Source: an uncultured Bacillota bacterium
GTDB taxonomy: Bacteria > Bacillota > Clostridia > Christensenellales > UBA1242
DNA: 40,347 bases
Direction of reading: 5' to 3'
Assembly: GCA_949296805.1 (NCBI GenBank)
Contig: CASFPO010000025.1
Location: 1-40,347, forward strand
Shown in pieces: positions 1 through 7,808 of the stretch. The position numbers and the translations under genes were made by a program. Every line of letters begins with the position of its first letter. Positions within the stretch are counted from its first letter, which is position 1. The notes under the pieces were generated by a model. That model was not told the origin of the DNA. It ran no database searches and saw only the letters and a list, made by a program, of their open reading frames with translations.

Positions 1-14
1 AAACAAATAAAAGA

Positions 15-134
15 AGCCCCTTAAGGGGCTAGTTGGTGAAAGTCGAGCAAGCGGCAGAACTTCACCAAACGTTTACGATTATGCTGCAACAGGCCCTAAG
101 GGGGCAGTGCAAACTACCGGCTTAGCCGGTAGTT
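15..134. other. Stacked palindromes of unknown function, possible RNA or mobile-element end
   Basis: No ORF is visible here. Four inverted repeats follow each other: AGCCCCTTAAGGGGCT at 15-30; TTGGTGAA at 33-40 with TTCACCAA at 61-68; an imperfect GCCC/GGGC stem near 93-104; and AACTACCGGC at 112-121 with GCCGGTAGTT at 125-134. The stretch is much more GC-rich than its surroundings. It could be a repeated palindromic element, the end of an insertion sequence cut by the window edge, or a structured RNA. The first stem has no T-run, so it is not a clear terminator. The remaining bases to about 300 are plain AT-rich DNA with nothing I can call. Confidence 0.45.
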
Positions 135-301
135 ATGATTGATAAAAAAGAGTTCCCTATATTTTGTTGATATAATTTTTTTAAAGTGATATAATAAATT
201 ATAGATGACATAAGCATATATTATTATATATGATTTATGCATTTGCTATTAGATACTTCAAAATTATTTTAACGAAATGGTATTTTTTTTTATTTTACCT
301 A

Positions 302-330
302 TTGAAAATGTAAAAAGATTGTGTTATACT
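302..330 (+). promoter_or_regulatory. Sigma-A-type promoter of the secreted InlB-repeat-like gene
   Basis: TTGAAA at 302-307, a 17-base spacer, and TATACT at 325-330. A GGAGGGG ribosome binding site follows at 344-350, just before the ATG at 354. The match to the vegetative consensus is good. Confidence 0.75.
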
Positions 331-353
331 ATAACTAAATTATGGAGGGGTTT

Positions 354-2147
354 ATGTCAAAGCATTTAGTAAAAATTTTATCAACCTTTGCATTAGTAAT
401 ACTTTTGCCATTGATTGTAGTTGGTGCTGCTCTTTGCGTAACAGAGGCTGTTCCAGTAGATTTGACAATATTTCTCGGAGGAGAAGAATATTCTGCTGAA
501 GGTCAAAATGTTACAGCAACAATTAAAGTTGATGGAGAAGAAAGTGATGTTGAGTTTGGAGAGACTATTACTATCAAGAAAAATTCTGAAATCATATTAA
601 CATATTCATTTTCAACAAATTCAGTTTATGAGTTTTATGGATGGTATCAAGGAACAAGCTCGCAAATTAATGACGATAGTGAAGCATTATCTACTGAAAA
701 CGGATATACTTTTACTATTAGAGAAAATCAAAACATAACTTTATTAAAAAACCTTAAACAATTTAAAGTAGAATACACAGGCTTTTACGATGACGAAGTA
801 ACACCTATTAATGAAAGTGAAGTTGTGAAATATGGCTCAGAATTGTATTCTCTTGTTCCACAAGCAGGTGGTACATTTGCAGGTTGGAGGATTAAAGACG
901 AAAACGCAAGCCTTGTTGCATATGTAAATGCAACTTTTGACATTGCAAATCGAGATCAAAATGGAGAACTGGCTACCATAACGCTTGAACCCGTTTGGGC
1001 AGATAGAATGGTTGTAACTTATTATGATGTAGATAGAACAACCGTTATAGATCAAGATATTGTAACAAGCAATAATTATTCTTCGTATCAAGTGCTTTCT
1101 GGAAACAGCGAAGAGGTAGCAGGGTATATTGATGCTGGGTATGAATTTAACGCATGGTTCTCTGAAGATGGCGAGGCAGTTGTTGGGCAAATTCCATTTA
1201 CAGAAGGATATGTAAATCTTTATCTCAGTCTTGAAGAATTAGATCATACAACTATATCTTATTACACAAGTATAAGTGATGGTAGTTTGATAGCTCAGGA
1301 TGTTCTTTACGAAGATGAATTTGCAGAATATCAACTCCGCACTGCAACAGGAGATGTTGCAAATGCTATTCCAAATGGTTATAGATTTAATGGCTGGACT
1401 GATATAAGCGGTAGTAATTTTACTCAAGAAAACTTACTTTTCAAAGATGGCGAATATAGATTATATATGAACTTATCAATAATTGACTATAATGTGCAAG
1501 TTCAATTTAACGCTATTGATACTAATATTGTTGATTCTATGACCTTTAATGTAGAAGATGACTTTAGTAGCTACACTAGATCAAGGTTTGGTTATGAATT
1601 TGTCGGACTTTCTTACAACGGTAACACTTATGTTAGAAGTGGCAACGATTATCTATATAATGGCTCATCACTTGGAGATATTGTTGTTGCTAATAATGGG
1701 CTTACAGTTGTAGCAGTTTGGGCAGTAGATGAAACCACATATCCAACACTAACTTGGAATTTCGGCTTTACTTATGAAGGAGACAACGGCTTATTCGGAG
1801 TTTATTCTTTTGATGGTACGTCTTATTCATTCATTGATATTACAGAGTCAGAAATTGTTTATTTTGAAGATCAAATAGGAGTAGGCTCTAAACAATTAGA
1901 GGATAATATCCTTGAAACCTATTTCCCAGGCATAGATATAAACAATCTTTACGCTCTTGTTGATGGTAGCTATGTACACGTTACTTTAGATAGAATAGAA
2001 GTTCTTGTAGATGATATGCCTTCGGGAGGAGTTTTCTCTGGAGACGACATGGAAAATGTTACATTTATTGACTTGTACGACGCAGCAGATATGTTTTTAG
2101 CTGACGATTCAAACACAATGAGAGTTAGATTCTATTTTGTAAGATAA
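354..2147 (+). CDS. Secreted protein with InlB-type beta-grasp repeats
   Basis: This is a 597-residue protein of unknown role, probably exported and surface-associated. Residues 1-30 form a signal peptide: a short basic start, then a hydrophobic run around LVILLPLIVVGAAL. The rest is acidic and rich in aromatic residues. It holds several units with the pattern aromatic-x-F-x-G/A-W seen in Listeria-Bacteroides (InlB B-repeat-like) domains, for example YEFYGWY, TFAGWR, YEFNAWF, YRFNGWT and YEFVGLS. There is no LPxTG sorting signal and no C-terminal membrane helix, so attachment is unclear. The start is placed at the ATG at 354 because the in-frame ATG at 342 lies inside the GGAGGGG ribosome binding site. 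The gene has its own promoter and a downstream terminator, so it is probably monocistronic. Family assignment is by motif only. Confidence 0.7.
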   Translation: MSKHLVKILSTFALVILLPLIVVGAALCVTEAVPVDLTIFLGGEEYSAEGQNVTATIKVDGEESDVEFGETITIKKNSEIILTYSFSTNSVYEFYGWYQGTSSQINDDSEALSTENGYTFTIRENQNITLLKNLKQFKVEYTGFYDDEVTPINESEVVKYGSELYSLVPQAGGTFAGWRIKDENASLVAYVNATFDIANRDQNGELATITLEPVWADRMVVTYYDVDRTTVIDQDIVTSNNYSSYQVLSGNSEEVAGYIDAGYEFNAWFSEDGEAVVGQIPFTEGYVNLYLSLEELDHTTISYYTSISDGSLIAQDVLYEDEFAEYQLRTATGDVANAIPNGYRFNGWTDISGSNFTQENLLFKDGEYRLYMNLSIIDYNVQVQFNAIDTNIVDSMTFNVEDDFSSYTRSRFGYEFVGLSYNGNTYVRSGNDYLYNGSSLGDIVVANNGLTVVAVWAVDETTYPTLTWNFGFTYEGDNGLFGVYSFDGTSYSFIDITESEIVYFEDQIGVGSKQLEDNILETYFPGIDINNLYALVDGSYVHVTLDRIEVLVDDMPSGGVFSGDDMENVTFIDLYDAADMFLADDSNTMRVRFYFVR

Positions 2148-2297
2148 TCTGAGTAATATTAAAATTTAAGAAAGTTAAATTTTAAGTTCTGCTATACCAA
2201 AAACATAATTAACTGTGCTATCACAGTTTAAATAACTATCAGTCTTATCAAATACAACTTTGTTGTGCAAGGTTTGACTTTTGATAACATAAAAAAT

Positions 2298-2353
2298 AAA
2301 AACTAGAATACTTAGTATCGTTTAAAATACTTTCAAGTATCCTAGTTTTTTTA
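2298..2353 (+). terminator. Intrinsic terminator after the InlB-repeat-like gene
   Basis: An AAACTAG-A-ATACTT arm (about 2299-2312) pairs with AAGTAT-C-CTAGTTT (about 2335-2348) and runs into a T tract. A separate hairpin, AACTGTG/CACAGTT at 2211-2228, lies between the gene and this terminator and is unexplained. Confidence 0.6.
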
Positions 2354-2461
2354 TAAGTTTATTGATTTTGTATTGGGATGAAAACAGATATTTATTTAAT
2401 CAAATTTAATAAAAGATAATTTAGATTGATTTTTTTTAGTAAGTATGATAATATTAAAAAT

Positions 2462-3055
2462 ATGATAATTAAAAAAGCTGTATATAAAACGAGTGTAAAT
2501 AATGCGTCAAAAATATTAGATGATGGTATTCCAGAATTTGCTTTTATAGGTAGAAGTAATGTAGGAAAGTCAAGCCTTATCAATACTTTATGCAACTTAA
2601 AATCGCTAGCAAAAGCTTCATCTACCCCTGGAAAAACAAAGATGATTAACTATTTTGATGTAAATGATAAATTTAGATTTGTTGATTTGCCAGGATATGG
2701 TTATGCTCAGGTAGAGAAGTCACATTATTATGTTTGGTCAGGATTATTGGGCGAATATTTGACGAAAACAATTTCTCTTGTTACAGCTTTTGTGCTTTTA
2801 GATATAAGGCAATTGCCTAGTGAGAAAGACAAGCAAATGATTGAGTTTTTAATTTATCATCATTTGCCGTTTGCAATAATTGTTACCAAGGCAGATAAAA
2901 TTGCTAAAAGTAAAATCAATGTTTATATTGAGGCTATTGCAAAAGAGTTAAACCTAAGGAAAGAAATAATATTTGTTAGCTCCAGTCAAACGGGACTTGG
3001 TAAAGATAAAATATTAAATTATATAGAGTATAAATTGGATGAGCGAAATGAATAA
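2462..3055 (+). CDS. engB: Ribosome biogenesis GTPase EngB/YsxC
   Basis: This is a 197-residue TrmE-Era-EngA-EngB-Septin type GTPase needed for late assembly of the large ribosomal subunit. The G motifs are in order: GRSNVGKSS (G1), the TPGKT switch (G2), DLPGYGYA (G3), TKAD (G4) and VSSSQ (G5). Length matches the family. A TTG codon at 2426 would extend the ORF by 12 residues. The ATG at 2462 gives the standard family N-terminus (a few residues, then the helix before the P-loop), although neither start has a strong ribosome binding site. The 3' end overlaps the following methyltransferase gene by 17 bases, so the two are probably co-transcribed. The translated assignment is secure; only the start is uncertain. 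Confidence 0.93.
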   Translation: MIIKKAVYKTSVNNASKILDDGIPEFAFIGRSNVGKSSLINTLCNLKSLAKASSTPGKTKMINYFDVNDKFRFVDLPGYGYAQVEKSHYYVWSGLLGEYLTKTISLVTAFVLLDIRQLPSEKDKQMIEFLIYHHLPFAIIVTKADKIAKSKINVYIEAIAKELNLRKEIIFVSSSQTGLGKDKILNYIEYKLDERNE

Positions 3056-4274
3056 TTTAACTGAAATAATAGATTACGGATATGATGGAGAAGGTGTGGG
3101 GAAACTTGACGGTAAGATTTGCTTTATACCATACACTATAAAGGGAGAGAAAGTTCTTTTTGATATAGTAAAGACAACAAAATCTTATTGCCAGGGAAGA
3201 TTAAAAGATATAGTAGTCAAAAGTTCAATAAGGCAAAGGGCTACTTGTAAATATTTTGGAGAATGTGGTGGATGCAGGTACCAGCACTTGCCATATGAAG
3301 AAGAATTAAAAATAAAAACCTATATTCTACAAAAACAACTCAGCAAAATAGGCTATACTGGAGCGATTAAGATAATTTCTTCTGATAGGCCTTATGGCTA
3401 TAGAAACAAACTAAAATTATTTGTTGAGAACAATAAAATAGGTTTAAAACGGCTGGCAAGTAACCAAATATGTGAAATTTCAGAATGTAAAATATGCAAT
3501 AAATTGATTTCTAATGCAATTTTAATTATTAAAGATTTCTTAAAAACAAACGACCTATTTAATGAGATTTATCAAATAATATTCAGACAAGAAGAGAAGT
3601 GTTGTTTAATCAATTTTTATGTTTATCATTACAATAAAATTGATTATTCATCATTACAAAAGGCTTTAGGAGATAGTTATGGCATTTTTCAAACTTACAA
3701 CAATAGGACAATGCATATTTGTGGGTTAAAAAGTTTAGATATAGTAGAATTTGGTTTGCAATGCAAATTTTCTCCAAATTCTTTTCATCAAGTAAATGAT
3801 AGTGTATGTAAAAAGTTATACGCTACAGCTCTAAAGTATGTCAAGGGTAGCGTATTAAATTGTTATAGTGGTAATGGCGTATTAAGCGGGATTATTGCAA
3901 AGAATACAAAACAAAAAGTGGTTGGAATTGAACTTGGGAAAAGTGAACATATTGAAGCGGAAAGGCTAAAAGAGGAGAACAATCTTGTTAACCTTAGCAA
4001 TATTAAAGGTAATTGTGATAGTGTAATAAAAAGGATAAAACAGTCGTTTGATACTATTATTGTTGATCCGCCAAGAAACGGAATGTCAAAAATTATGTGC
4101 AATGAATTGAGTAAAATGAACATATCAAATTTAATTTATATATCTTGCAATTGCGCAACATTTGTTAGAGACTATCAAAGACTAAAAAATTTTAAATTAA
4201 AAACAGCGTTTTTGTATGATATGTTTGCTAGAACAGGAGAGTATGAAATTCTTTCAATTTTAGAAAAATGTTAA
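3039..4274 (+). CDS. rlmD: 23S rRNA (uracil-5-)-methyltransferase, RumA/RlmD family
   Basis: This 411-residue enzyme is predicted to make 5-methyluridine in 23S rRNA using S-adenosylmethionine. An N-terminal TRAM-like domain (about residues 5-60) is followed by cysteines C70, C76 and C79, which with C150 or C153 fit the [4Fe-4S] site of RumA. The C-terminal Rossmann methyltransferase shows FHQVN, LNCYSGNG, IVDPPRNGM and YISCNCATF; the first Cys of the last motif is the expected nucleophile. Family members usually have P where this protein has the second Cys (SCNC instead of SCNP). It overlaps engB. ATG at 3048 is an alternative start with a GGATGAG just upstream. The exact target base (U747, U1939 or both) cannot be told from sequence. 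Confidence 0.87.
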   Translation: MSEMNNLTEIIDYGYDGEGVGKLDGKICFIPYTIKGEKVLFDIVKTTKSYCQGRLKDIVVKSSIRQRATCKYFGECGGCRYQHLPYEEELKIKTYILQKQLSKIGYTGAIKIISSDRPYGYRNKLKLFVENNKIGLKRLASNQICEISECKICNKLISNAILIIKDFLKTNDLFNEIYQIIFRQEEKCCLINFYVYHYNKIDYSSLQKALGDSYGIFQTYNNRTMHICGLKSLDIVEFGLQCKFSPNSFHQVNDSVCKKLYATALKYVKGSVLNCYSGNGVLSGIIAKNTKQKVVGIELGKSEHIEAERLKEENNLVNLSNIKGNCDSVIKRIKQSFDTIIVDPPRNGMSKIMCNELSKMNISNLIYISCNCATFVRDYQRLKNFKLKTAFLYDMFARTGEYEILSILEKC

Positions 4275-4301
4275 AAATTATGCTTATATTTAACAAAAAT
4301 A

Positions 4302-4310
4302 TGCTATAAT
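4302..4310 (+). promoter_or_regulatory. Extended -10 promoter element
   Basis: TGCTATAAT matches the TGnTATAAT extended -10. It ends 15 bases before the ATG at 4326, with GGAGGG between them. The -35 region is weak, as is common with an extended -10. Confidence 0.55.
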
Positions 4311-4325
4311 ATCTTTGGAGGGTAC

Positions 4326-4886
4326 ATGGAAAGGATAAGGTATCAAGCTTATACCGAATATTTTGAGTCACTTGATCGTTTCACTAGCTATCGTAAAAAG
4401 CTTAATGATTATATAAATAATAATCAGAAAAAATTTCTGCCCGAGTTTAATGAAATAAAGGAGAAAGCAGGCAAAGGTGATGTGGTGTGTATGGACGTGC
4501 TAGCTTATTATTACAAAACAGGTGTAGTTGGTTTGCTCCCAGAAAATTATAATCGCTACTTAAAGTGGGAAATTTTATCTGCGGCTAGGGGAAATGAGCT
4601 TGCTATTGAAAAATTGCAATTTCTACTTGTGTATGCATATTCACAAATTATTCAATGTGAGGATTATAATGTTATAGTTTATAAAAATGACATTAATGAT
4701 AGCAATGTAATTCACGTTGTAGGCAAAGCAATTTGTAAAATGCTTGTAAAAGAAATGAATTTATTCCCTGCAGAATTGGCTAAGGAAAAAGATGAGAAAG
4801 CACCTTACACTCGAGAAGCATTCATCTTATTTAGAAAAACCATAGACGAAATTATACCTAAAACAATTAACTATCTTAAGTCTTGA
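4326..4886 (+). CDS. Hypothetical protein with a Sel1-like helical segment
   Basis: This 186-residue protein has no signal peptide or membrane helix. Residues about 49-100 (a glycine-aspartate turn, AYYYKTG, then a long helix with SAARGNELAIEKL) look like one or one and a half Sel1-type tetratricopeptide-like repeats, which are protein-protein interaction modules. The remainder is not recognisable. It has its own extended -10 promoter and a GGAGGG ribosome binding site 4 bases before the ATG. Its last 16 bases overlap the 3' end of the gene on the opposite strand, so the two messages are complementary at their ends. Function is unknown, and the Sel1 reading is a pattern impression. Confidence 0.7.
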   Translation: MERIRYQAYTEYFESLDRFTSYRKKLNDYINNNQKKFLPEFNEIKEKAGKGDVVCMDVLAYYYKTGVVGLLPENYNRYLKWEILSAARGNELAIEKLQFLLVYAYSQIIQCEDYNVIVYKNDINDSNVIHVVGKAICKMLVKEMNLFPAELAKEKDEKAPYTREAFILFRKTIDEIIPKTINYLKS

Positions 4887-5329
4887 TTGTAAAATATATT
4901 ACTTAAAGTAGTCAGTCTGTCCTCATAAAGTTTTTTAATTTCTTGTTCGTAGTTAGTTATCTCGCTTAAAGCAAGTAAACATCTAAGAAGCTGGCACTCT
5001 AACCCAATATACCTTAAAAAACAATAAGTTTTATCTCGTTTGAGTTTATAGTTAATAAAGGGCTTTTCATAATCAAACATAATTCTTAATTTTTTTATAT
5101 GCCGTTCGTTTAATGTGTACAGAGAAGAGGTGTTTAAAAAACCCCCAAGATTAAAAAGGCAAGCTTTGATCTCTCCCAAATATAAAAAGATCTCATCAAC
5201 CATCTTATTAGTTGCATCATCGTCAACTTGAACAAAAATAAAACCTCTTTTATGCAAAGCATTAGCATATTCACGAGCCATAGACTCATAGTCTTGCATA
5301 GATAAGATTGGTTCATCATTATATTTCAT
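4871..5329 (-). CDS. Hypothetical protein, no recognised domain
   Basis: This 152-residue protein is predicted to be cytoplasmic and mostly helical, with an acidic N-terminal half (QVDDDAT) and a C-terminal half rich in leucine, tyrosine and lysine. A GAGGG ribosome binding site lies just upstream of the ATG on the minus strand, which supports it being real. It is convergent with the preceding gene and shares 16 bases with it at the 3' ends. No catalytic motif, signal peptide or membrane segment is visible. I do not recognise the family. Confidence 0.65.
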   Translation of the reverse strand: MKYNDEPILSMQDYESMAREYANALHKRGFIFVQVDDDATNKMVDEIFLYLGEIKACLFNLGGFLNTSSLYTLNERHIKKLRIMFDYEKPFINYKLKRDKTYCFLRYIGLECQLLRCLLALSEITNYEQEIKKLYEDRLTTLSNIFYNQDLR

Positions 5330-5499
5330 ATTTAGCCCTCACAATTATCTATTCGTTGCTGTAAAAATATGTGAAAGAATAGACATAGTAAACTGTTGCA
5401 ACTTCAATATAATTTACTTAATAACATAAACCTTGTTAAATAGCCTGTGTTTTAAAAGTCAGATTAAGGGCTAGACAAAATCATTAAAATACAATTTAT

Positions 5500-5576
5500 G
5501 CACCACTAGCTCAATTGTATAGAGCACTGGTCTTCGGAACCAGGTGTTGGGGGTTAGAGTCCCTCGTGGTGCACCA
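5500..5576 (+). tRNA. tRNA-Arg, anticodon UCG (reads CGA), CCA encoded
   Basis: A full cloverleaf is visible. The acceptor is GCACCAC 5500-5506 with GTGGTGC 5566-5572. The D stem is GCTC/GAGC. The anticodon stem is CTGGT 5527-5531 with ACCAG 5539-5543, and the loop CTTCGGA gives anticodon TCG at 5534-5536. The variable loop is 5 bases, and the T stem is GGGGG/CCCTC with one G-T pair. Discriminator A5573 is followed by genomic CCA. G36-G37 fits a TrmD methylation target. The D loop has G18-T19 instead of G18-G19, and the T loop has A56 instead of C56. No terminator separates it from the next gene, 61 bases on. Confidence 0.93.
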
Positions 5577-5637
5577 AAATTAGAAGAAAGTTAGTCGAAT
5601 TGCAGAATTCAACATATAGTTGGTTTGGAGGAAACTT

Positions 5638-6246
5638 ATGTATGAAATTTTACCACAATATCTTTCCAGCATTGCAACTAAGATAACAGAAACAAAAAAT
5701 AAAAAAATTTTATTTAATATTAATTGTATTTGTGGGGGACAAAATTTTTTTATATTTAAAAATTGTGAAACTGCAGAGGAAATTACAAAAAAGAAAAATT
5801 GGGAAAACTTAATCAAAGGCTACAATGGTGGTTACAGCGATGACAAAGGTAATTTATATTTAACTAAGAAAATATTTGGAATTAAAATTAAACAAATTAA
5901 GATAAACAGGTCGGATGTTCCTCAATACAATACAATTATAAAAGTAAAATGTTCAAAATGTGGGAAAGAGTATATAATTTACGATAGCAGGGAAAATGGC
6001 TACGATGCTATGGTAGATAGTTTAGAAAATAACAAAATTACTGATTTACCTGTTCAATATATAAAGTTTTTAGACAAAGAACAAAGTATTAAAATAAAAA
6101 TAACAAACGATCTTGCCTATCAGGAATTTGTTGATGAATTTCAAAATGCCAGTTTGCAAGATTTCTCCAATGCTTTTTCTGAAATTTCTATATATATAAC
6201 GAATAACAATAAGCGTAAATGCATATTTACCGCTGAGACACGTTAA
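5638..6246 (+). CDS. Orphan protein with two paired-cysteine (zinc-ribbon-like) knuckles
   Basis: This is a 202-residue hypothetical protein. Residues about 28-32 contain CIC-G-G and residues about 105-108 contain CSKCGKEY, a treble-clef or ribbon-like pair of Cys motifs that could bind one zinc ion. The motif is followed by YDSRENGYDA. The C-terminal third is helical and acidic. There is no signal peptide. An upstream in-frame start at 5620 is rejected because TTGGAGGAAACTT sits directly before the ATG at 5638. The coding sequence is extremely A-rich with many lysine and isoleucine codons, more so than the housekeeping genes nearby. It lies immediately 3' of a tRNA gene, a common place for acquired genes. 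Function is unknown. Confidence 0.75.
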   Translation: MYEILPQYLSSIATKITETKNKKILFNINCICGGQNFFIFKNCETAEEITKKKNWENLIKGYNGGYSDDKGNLYLTKKIFGIKIKQIKINRSDVPQYNTIIKVKCSKCGKEYIIYDSRENGYDAMVDSLENNKITDLPVQYIKFLDKEQSIKIKITNDLAYQEFVDEFQNASLQDFSNAFSEISIYITNNNKRKCIFTAETR

Positions 6247-6314
6247 TATAAAATTGTGTATAATGTTATAAGTTTGGTTTTTGGAATTAGTATTAAAAAG
6301 GATAGGAGTGGCTT

Positions 6315-6602
6315 ATGTGTAAAAATAAGGGGAGAAATTCAACTTTATTATCATAAAAAAATTGTAAATGGACTCATTGGCTGGTTATGGTTTCTTTTAT
6401 GGTGTTAGGGCTAATAGTTGCTATTTTACCATGTGCAAAAACTAAAAGAGTGCTCGTAGTGCCAATTATAATCGGGACAATAAGTATAAGTATTGCAATA
6501 TTTTGTATTGTAGATTATGTACTTTTTGTTAAAAATAGAAGAAATATAAGGTGTGACAAATCTGAAGTAGACAAAGATAATATTAAAGAGGGCAAGAAAT
6601 AA
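6315..6602 (+). pseudogene. Small two-helix membrane protein interrupted by an in-frame TAA
   Basis: An ATG at 6315 with AGGAG (6305-6309) just upstream opens a frame that reads 13 codons, meets TAA at 6354-6356, then stays open to the stop at 6600-6602. The part after the stop can start at ATG 6387 or 6399 but has no ribosome binding site there. It encodes two hydrophobic segments (about VSFMVLGLIVAILP and a second around IIIGTISISIAIFCIVDYVLF), then a charged KKxxE-rich tail. The simplest reading is a roughly 95-codon membrane protein gene broken by a nonsense mutation or sequencing error. A real short protein from 6387 is the alternative. Confidence 0.45.
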
Positions 6603-6618
6603 TCCTTGCCCTCTTTGT
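6585..6618 (+). terminator. Hairpin terminator at the end of the small membrane ORF
   Basis: A perfect 12-base arm AAAGAGGGCAAG at 6585-6596 pairs with CTTGCCCTCTTT at 6605-6616. The stem overlaps the last codons and stop of the ORF. Confidence 0.65.
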
Positions 6619-6626
6619 TGTGTAAC

Positions 6627-6657
6627 AAAAAACCTTCTAAAAATAGAAGGCTTTTTT
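6627..6657 (-). terminator. Terminator of spoVG (bidirectional form)
   Basis: CCTTCTA and TAGAAGG (6633-6650) are flanked by A6 on one side and T6 on the other, so the stem can end transcription from either strand. It lies a few bases beyond the spoVG stop codon. Confidence 0.7.
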
Positions 6658-6663
6658 GATTTA

Positions 6664-6942
6664 TTATTCAGCAGTTTCTGACTTTTCTTCTAATGCCTTG
6701 TTGTATGCGGTTAAAACTGCCTCTTTAATTGCTTCTCTTGTTTCAGTATTGATTGGATGTGCGATGTCTTTGTGTTGGCCATCTGATGCCTTTTTCTTGC
6801 TTGGCATTGAGATGAATAGCCCGTCTTTTCCTTCGATAACTTTAATGTCGTGTACTACAAAGCATTCGTCAAATGTTATAGAAGCAATTCCTTTTAATTT
6901 AGATTCATCTTTTAGTCTAATTCTTACATCAGTGATTTTCAA
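6664..6942 (-). CDS. spoVG: SpoVG family regulator
   Basis: This 92-residue protein matches SpoVG along its length: [10 protein letters not shown] at the start, then [19 protein letters not shown] and [10 protein letters not shown], with a helical acidic tail. SpoVG is a small nucleic-acid-binding protein involved in sporulation septation and general regulation. The start codon is TTG, fixed by AAAGGAAGG upstream on the minus strand and by family alignment; no ATG fits. It is monocistronic, followed by a hairpin with T6, and its promoter region is shared with the divergent hydrolase gene. A SigH-type promoter, as in Bacillus, is not obvious. Confidence 0.93.
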   Translation of the reverse strand: MKITDVRIRLKDESKLKGIASITFDECFVVHDIKVIEGKDGLFISMPSKKKASDGQHKDIAHPINTETREAIKEAVLTAYNKALEEKSETAE

Positions 6943-6991
6943 GTTTGTATACCTTCCTTTTAGTAAATTTTTTGCCTCATGGCATAAATAT

Positions 6992-7019
6992 ATTTTACTA
7001 TGTTTTATTTTAAATACAA
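6992..7019 (-). promoter_or_regulatory. Possible spoVG promoter
   Basis: On the minus strand, TTGTAT, a 16-base spacer and TAAAAT precede the spoVG ribosome binding site by about 40 bases. The match is moderate in very AT-rich DNA. Confidence 0.35.
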
Positions 7020-7082
7020 AACATTTTTAATAAATTTTTAATATATTTACAACTTATTACTTACTTTTTCATAAAAAAAGGT

Positions 7083-7808
7083 ATGGTGTATTATTATAAC
7101 GGAAAGAAAATATTTTACAAATTTGTGCACGGCAAATCAACCTGTCCAATTCTGCTAATGCATGGGTGGGGGTGTGATGGAAGTATTTTTAACAAATTGA
7201 TGGAATTTTTTCCCAATAGATCTTTCTTGATAGTAGATTTTCCTCCGTTTGGTAATAGCGACAAAGCAATAGAAGACTGGAATATATTTTCATATGTAGG
7301 TATGATAATGAGTTTATGTGAACATTTGCACATAGAAAAATGCGACCTGCTTGCCCATTCTTTTGGAGGCCGTGTTGCGTTAATTTTATGTGCTGTTAAG
7401 CGTTCACTTGTTCACACATGCATACTTGTAGATAGTGCTGGAATGAAACCTCGGTTTAATTTAAAGAGAAGAATAAATGTTTTAAGATATAAAATTAATA
7501 AAAAATTAGGTAAAGATACACAAAAATATGGCTCTAAAGATTATTTAGCACTCAGTGATGAGCATAAGAGGATTTTTGTAAGTGTTGTGAATACTTTTTT
7601 AGAGGATTATTGCAAACGAATCCGCACAAAAACTCTCATTATTTGGGGCGAACTTGATGATCAAACTCCTCTTTATATGGCAAAGAGAATTAATAAACTT
7701 ATACATGCATCTAAATTAAAAGTAATCAAAGATTCAGGACATTTCTGTTTTTTAGATAAGCCACTTGAGTTTTACAAATTAGTAAATGACTTTTGGGAGG
7801 AAAATTAA
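7083..7808 (+). CDS. Alpha/beta hydrolase in the cell-wall operon
   Basis: This 241-residue alpha/beta-fold hydrolase has all three catalytic residues in the expected order: Ser93 in the AHSFGG nucleophile elbow, Asp192 or Asp193 in WGELDD, and His220 in DSGHF. HGWG (27-30) provides the oxyanion-hole motif. It has no signal peptide, so it should act in the cytoplasm. The substrate cannot be read from sequence. Its stop codon overlaps the start of the MurF-like gene (TAATG), so the two are translationally coupled; ddl follows. The context suggests a role tied to cell-wall precursor or lipid metabolism, which is inference only. The ribosome binding site (AAAAGGT) is weak. Confidence 0.85.
   Translation: MVYYYNGKKIFYKFVHGKSTCPILLMHGWGCDGSIFNKLMEFFPNRSFLIVDFPPFGNSDKAIEDWNIFSYVGMIMSLCEHLHIEKCDLLAHSFGGRVALILCAVKRSLVHTCILVDSAGMKPRFNLKRRINVLRYKINKKLGKDTQKYGSKDYLALSDEHKRIFVSVVNTFLEDYCKRIRTKTLIIWGELDDQTPLYMAKRINKLIHASKLKVIKDSGHFCFLDKPLEFYKLVNDFWEEN

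Noticed and set aside
2160..2300. A tRNA or structured RNA after the first secreted protein gene
   Set aside because: There are isolated small hairpins only, with no cloverleaf pairing or CCA end.
4871..4886. The 3' overlap as evidence that one of the two genes is false
   Set aside because: Both have a ribosome binding site at the right place and plausible protein composition, so a short convergent overlap is the better reading.
6656..7030. 124-codon plus-strand ORF opposite spoVG
   Set aside because: It covers the spoVG gene, its terminator and its promoter on the other strand. spoVG is an unmistakable match, so this frame is a shadow.
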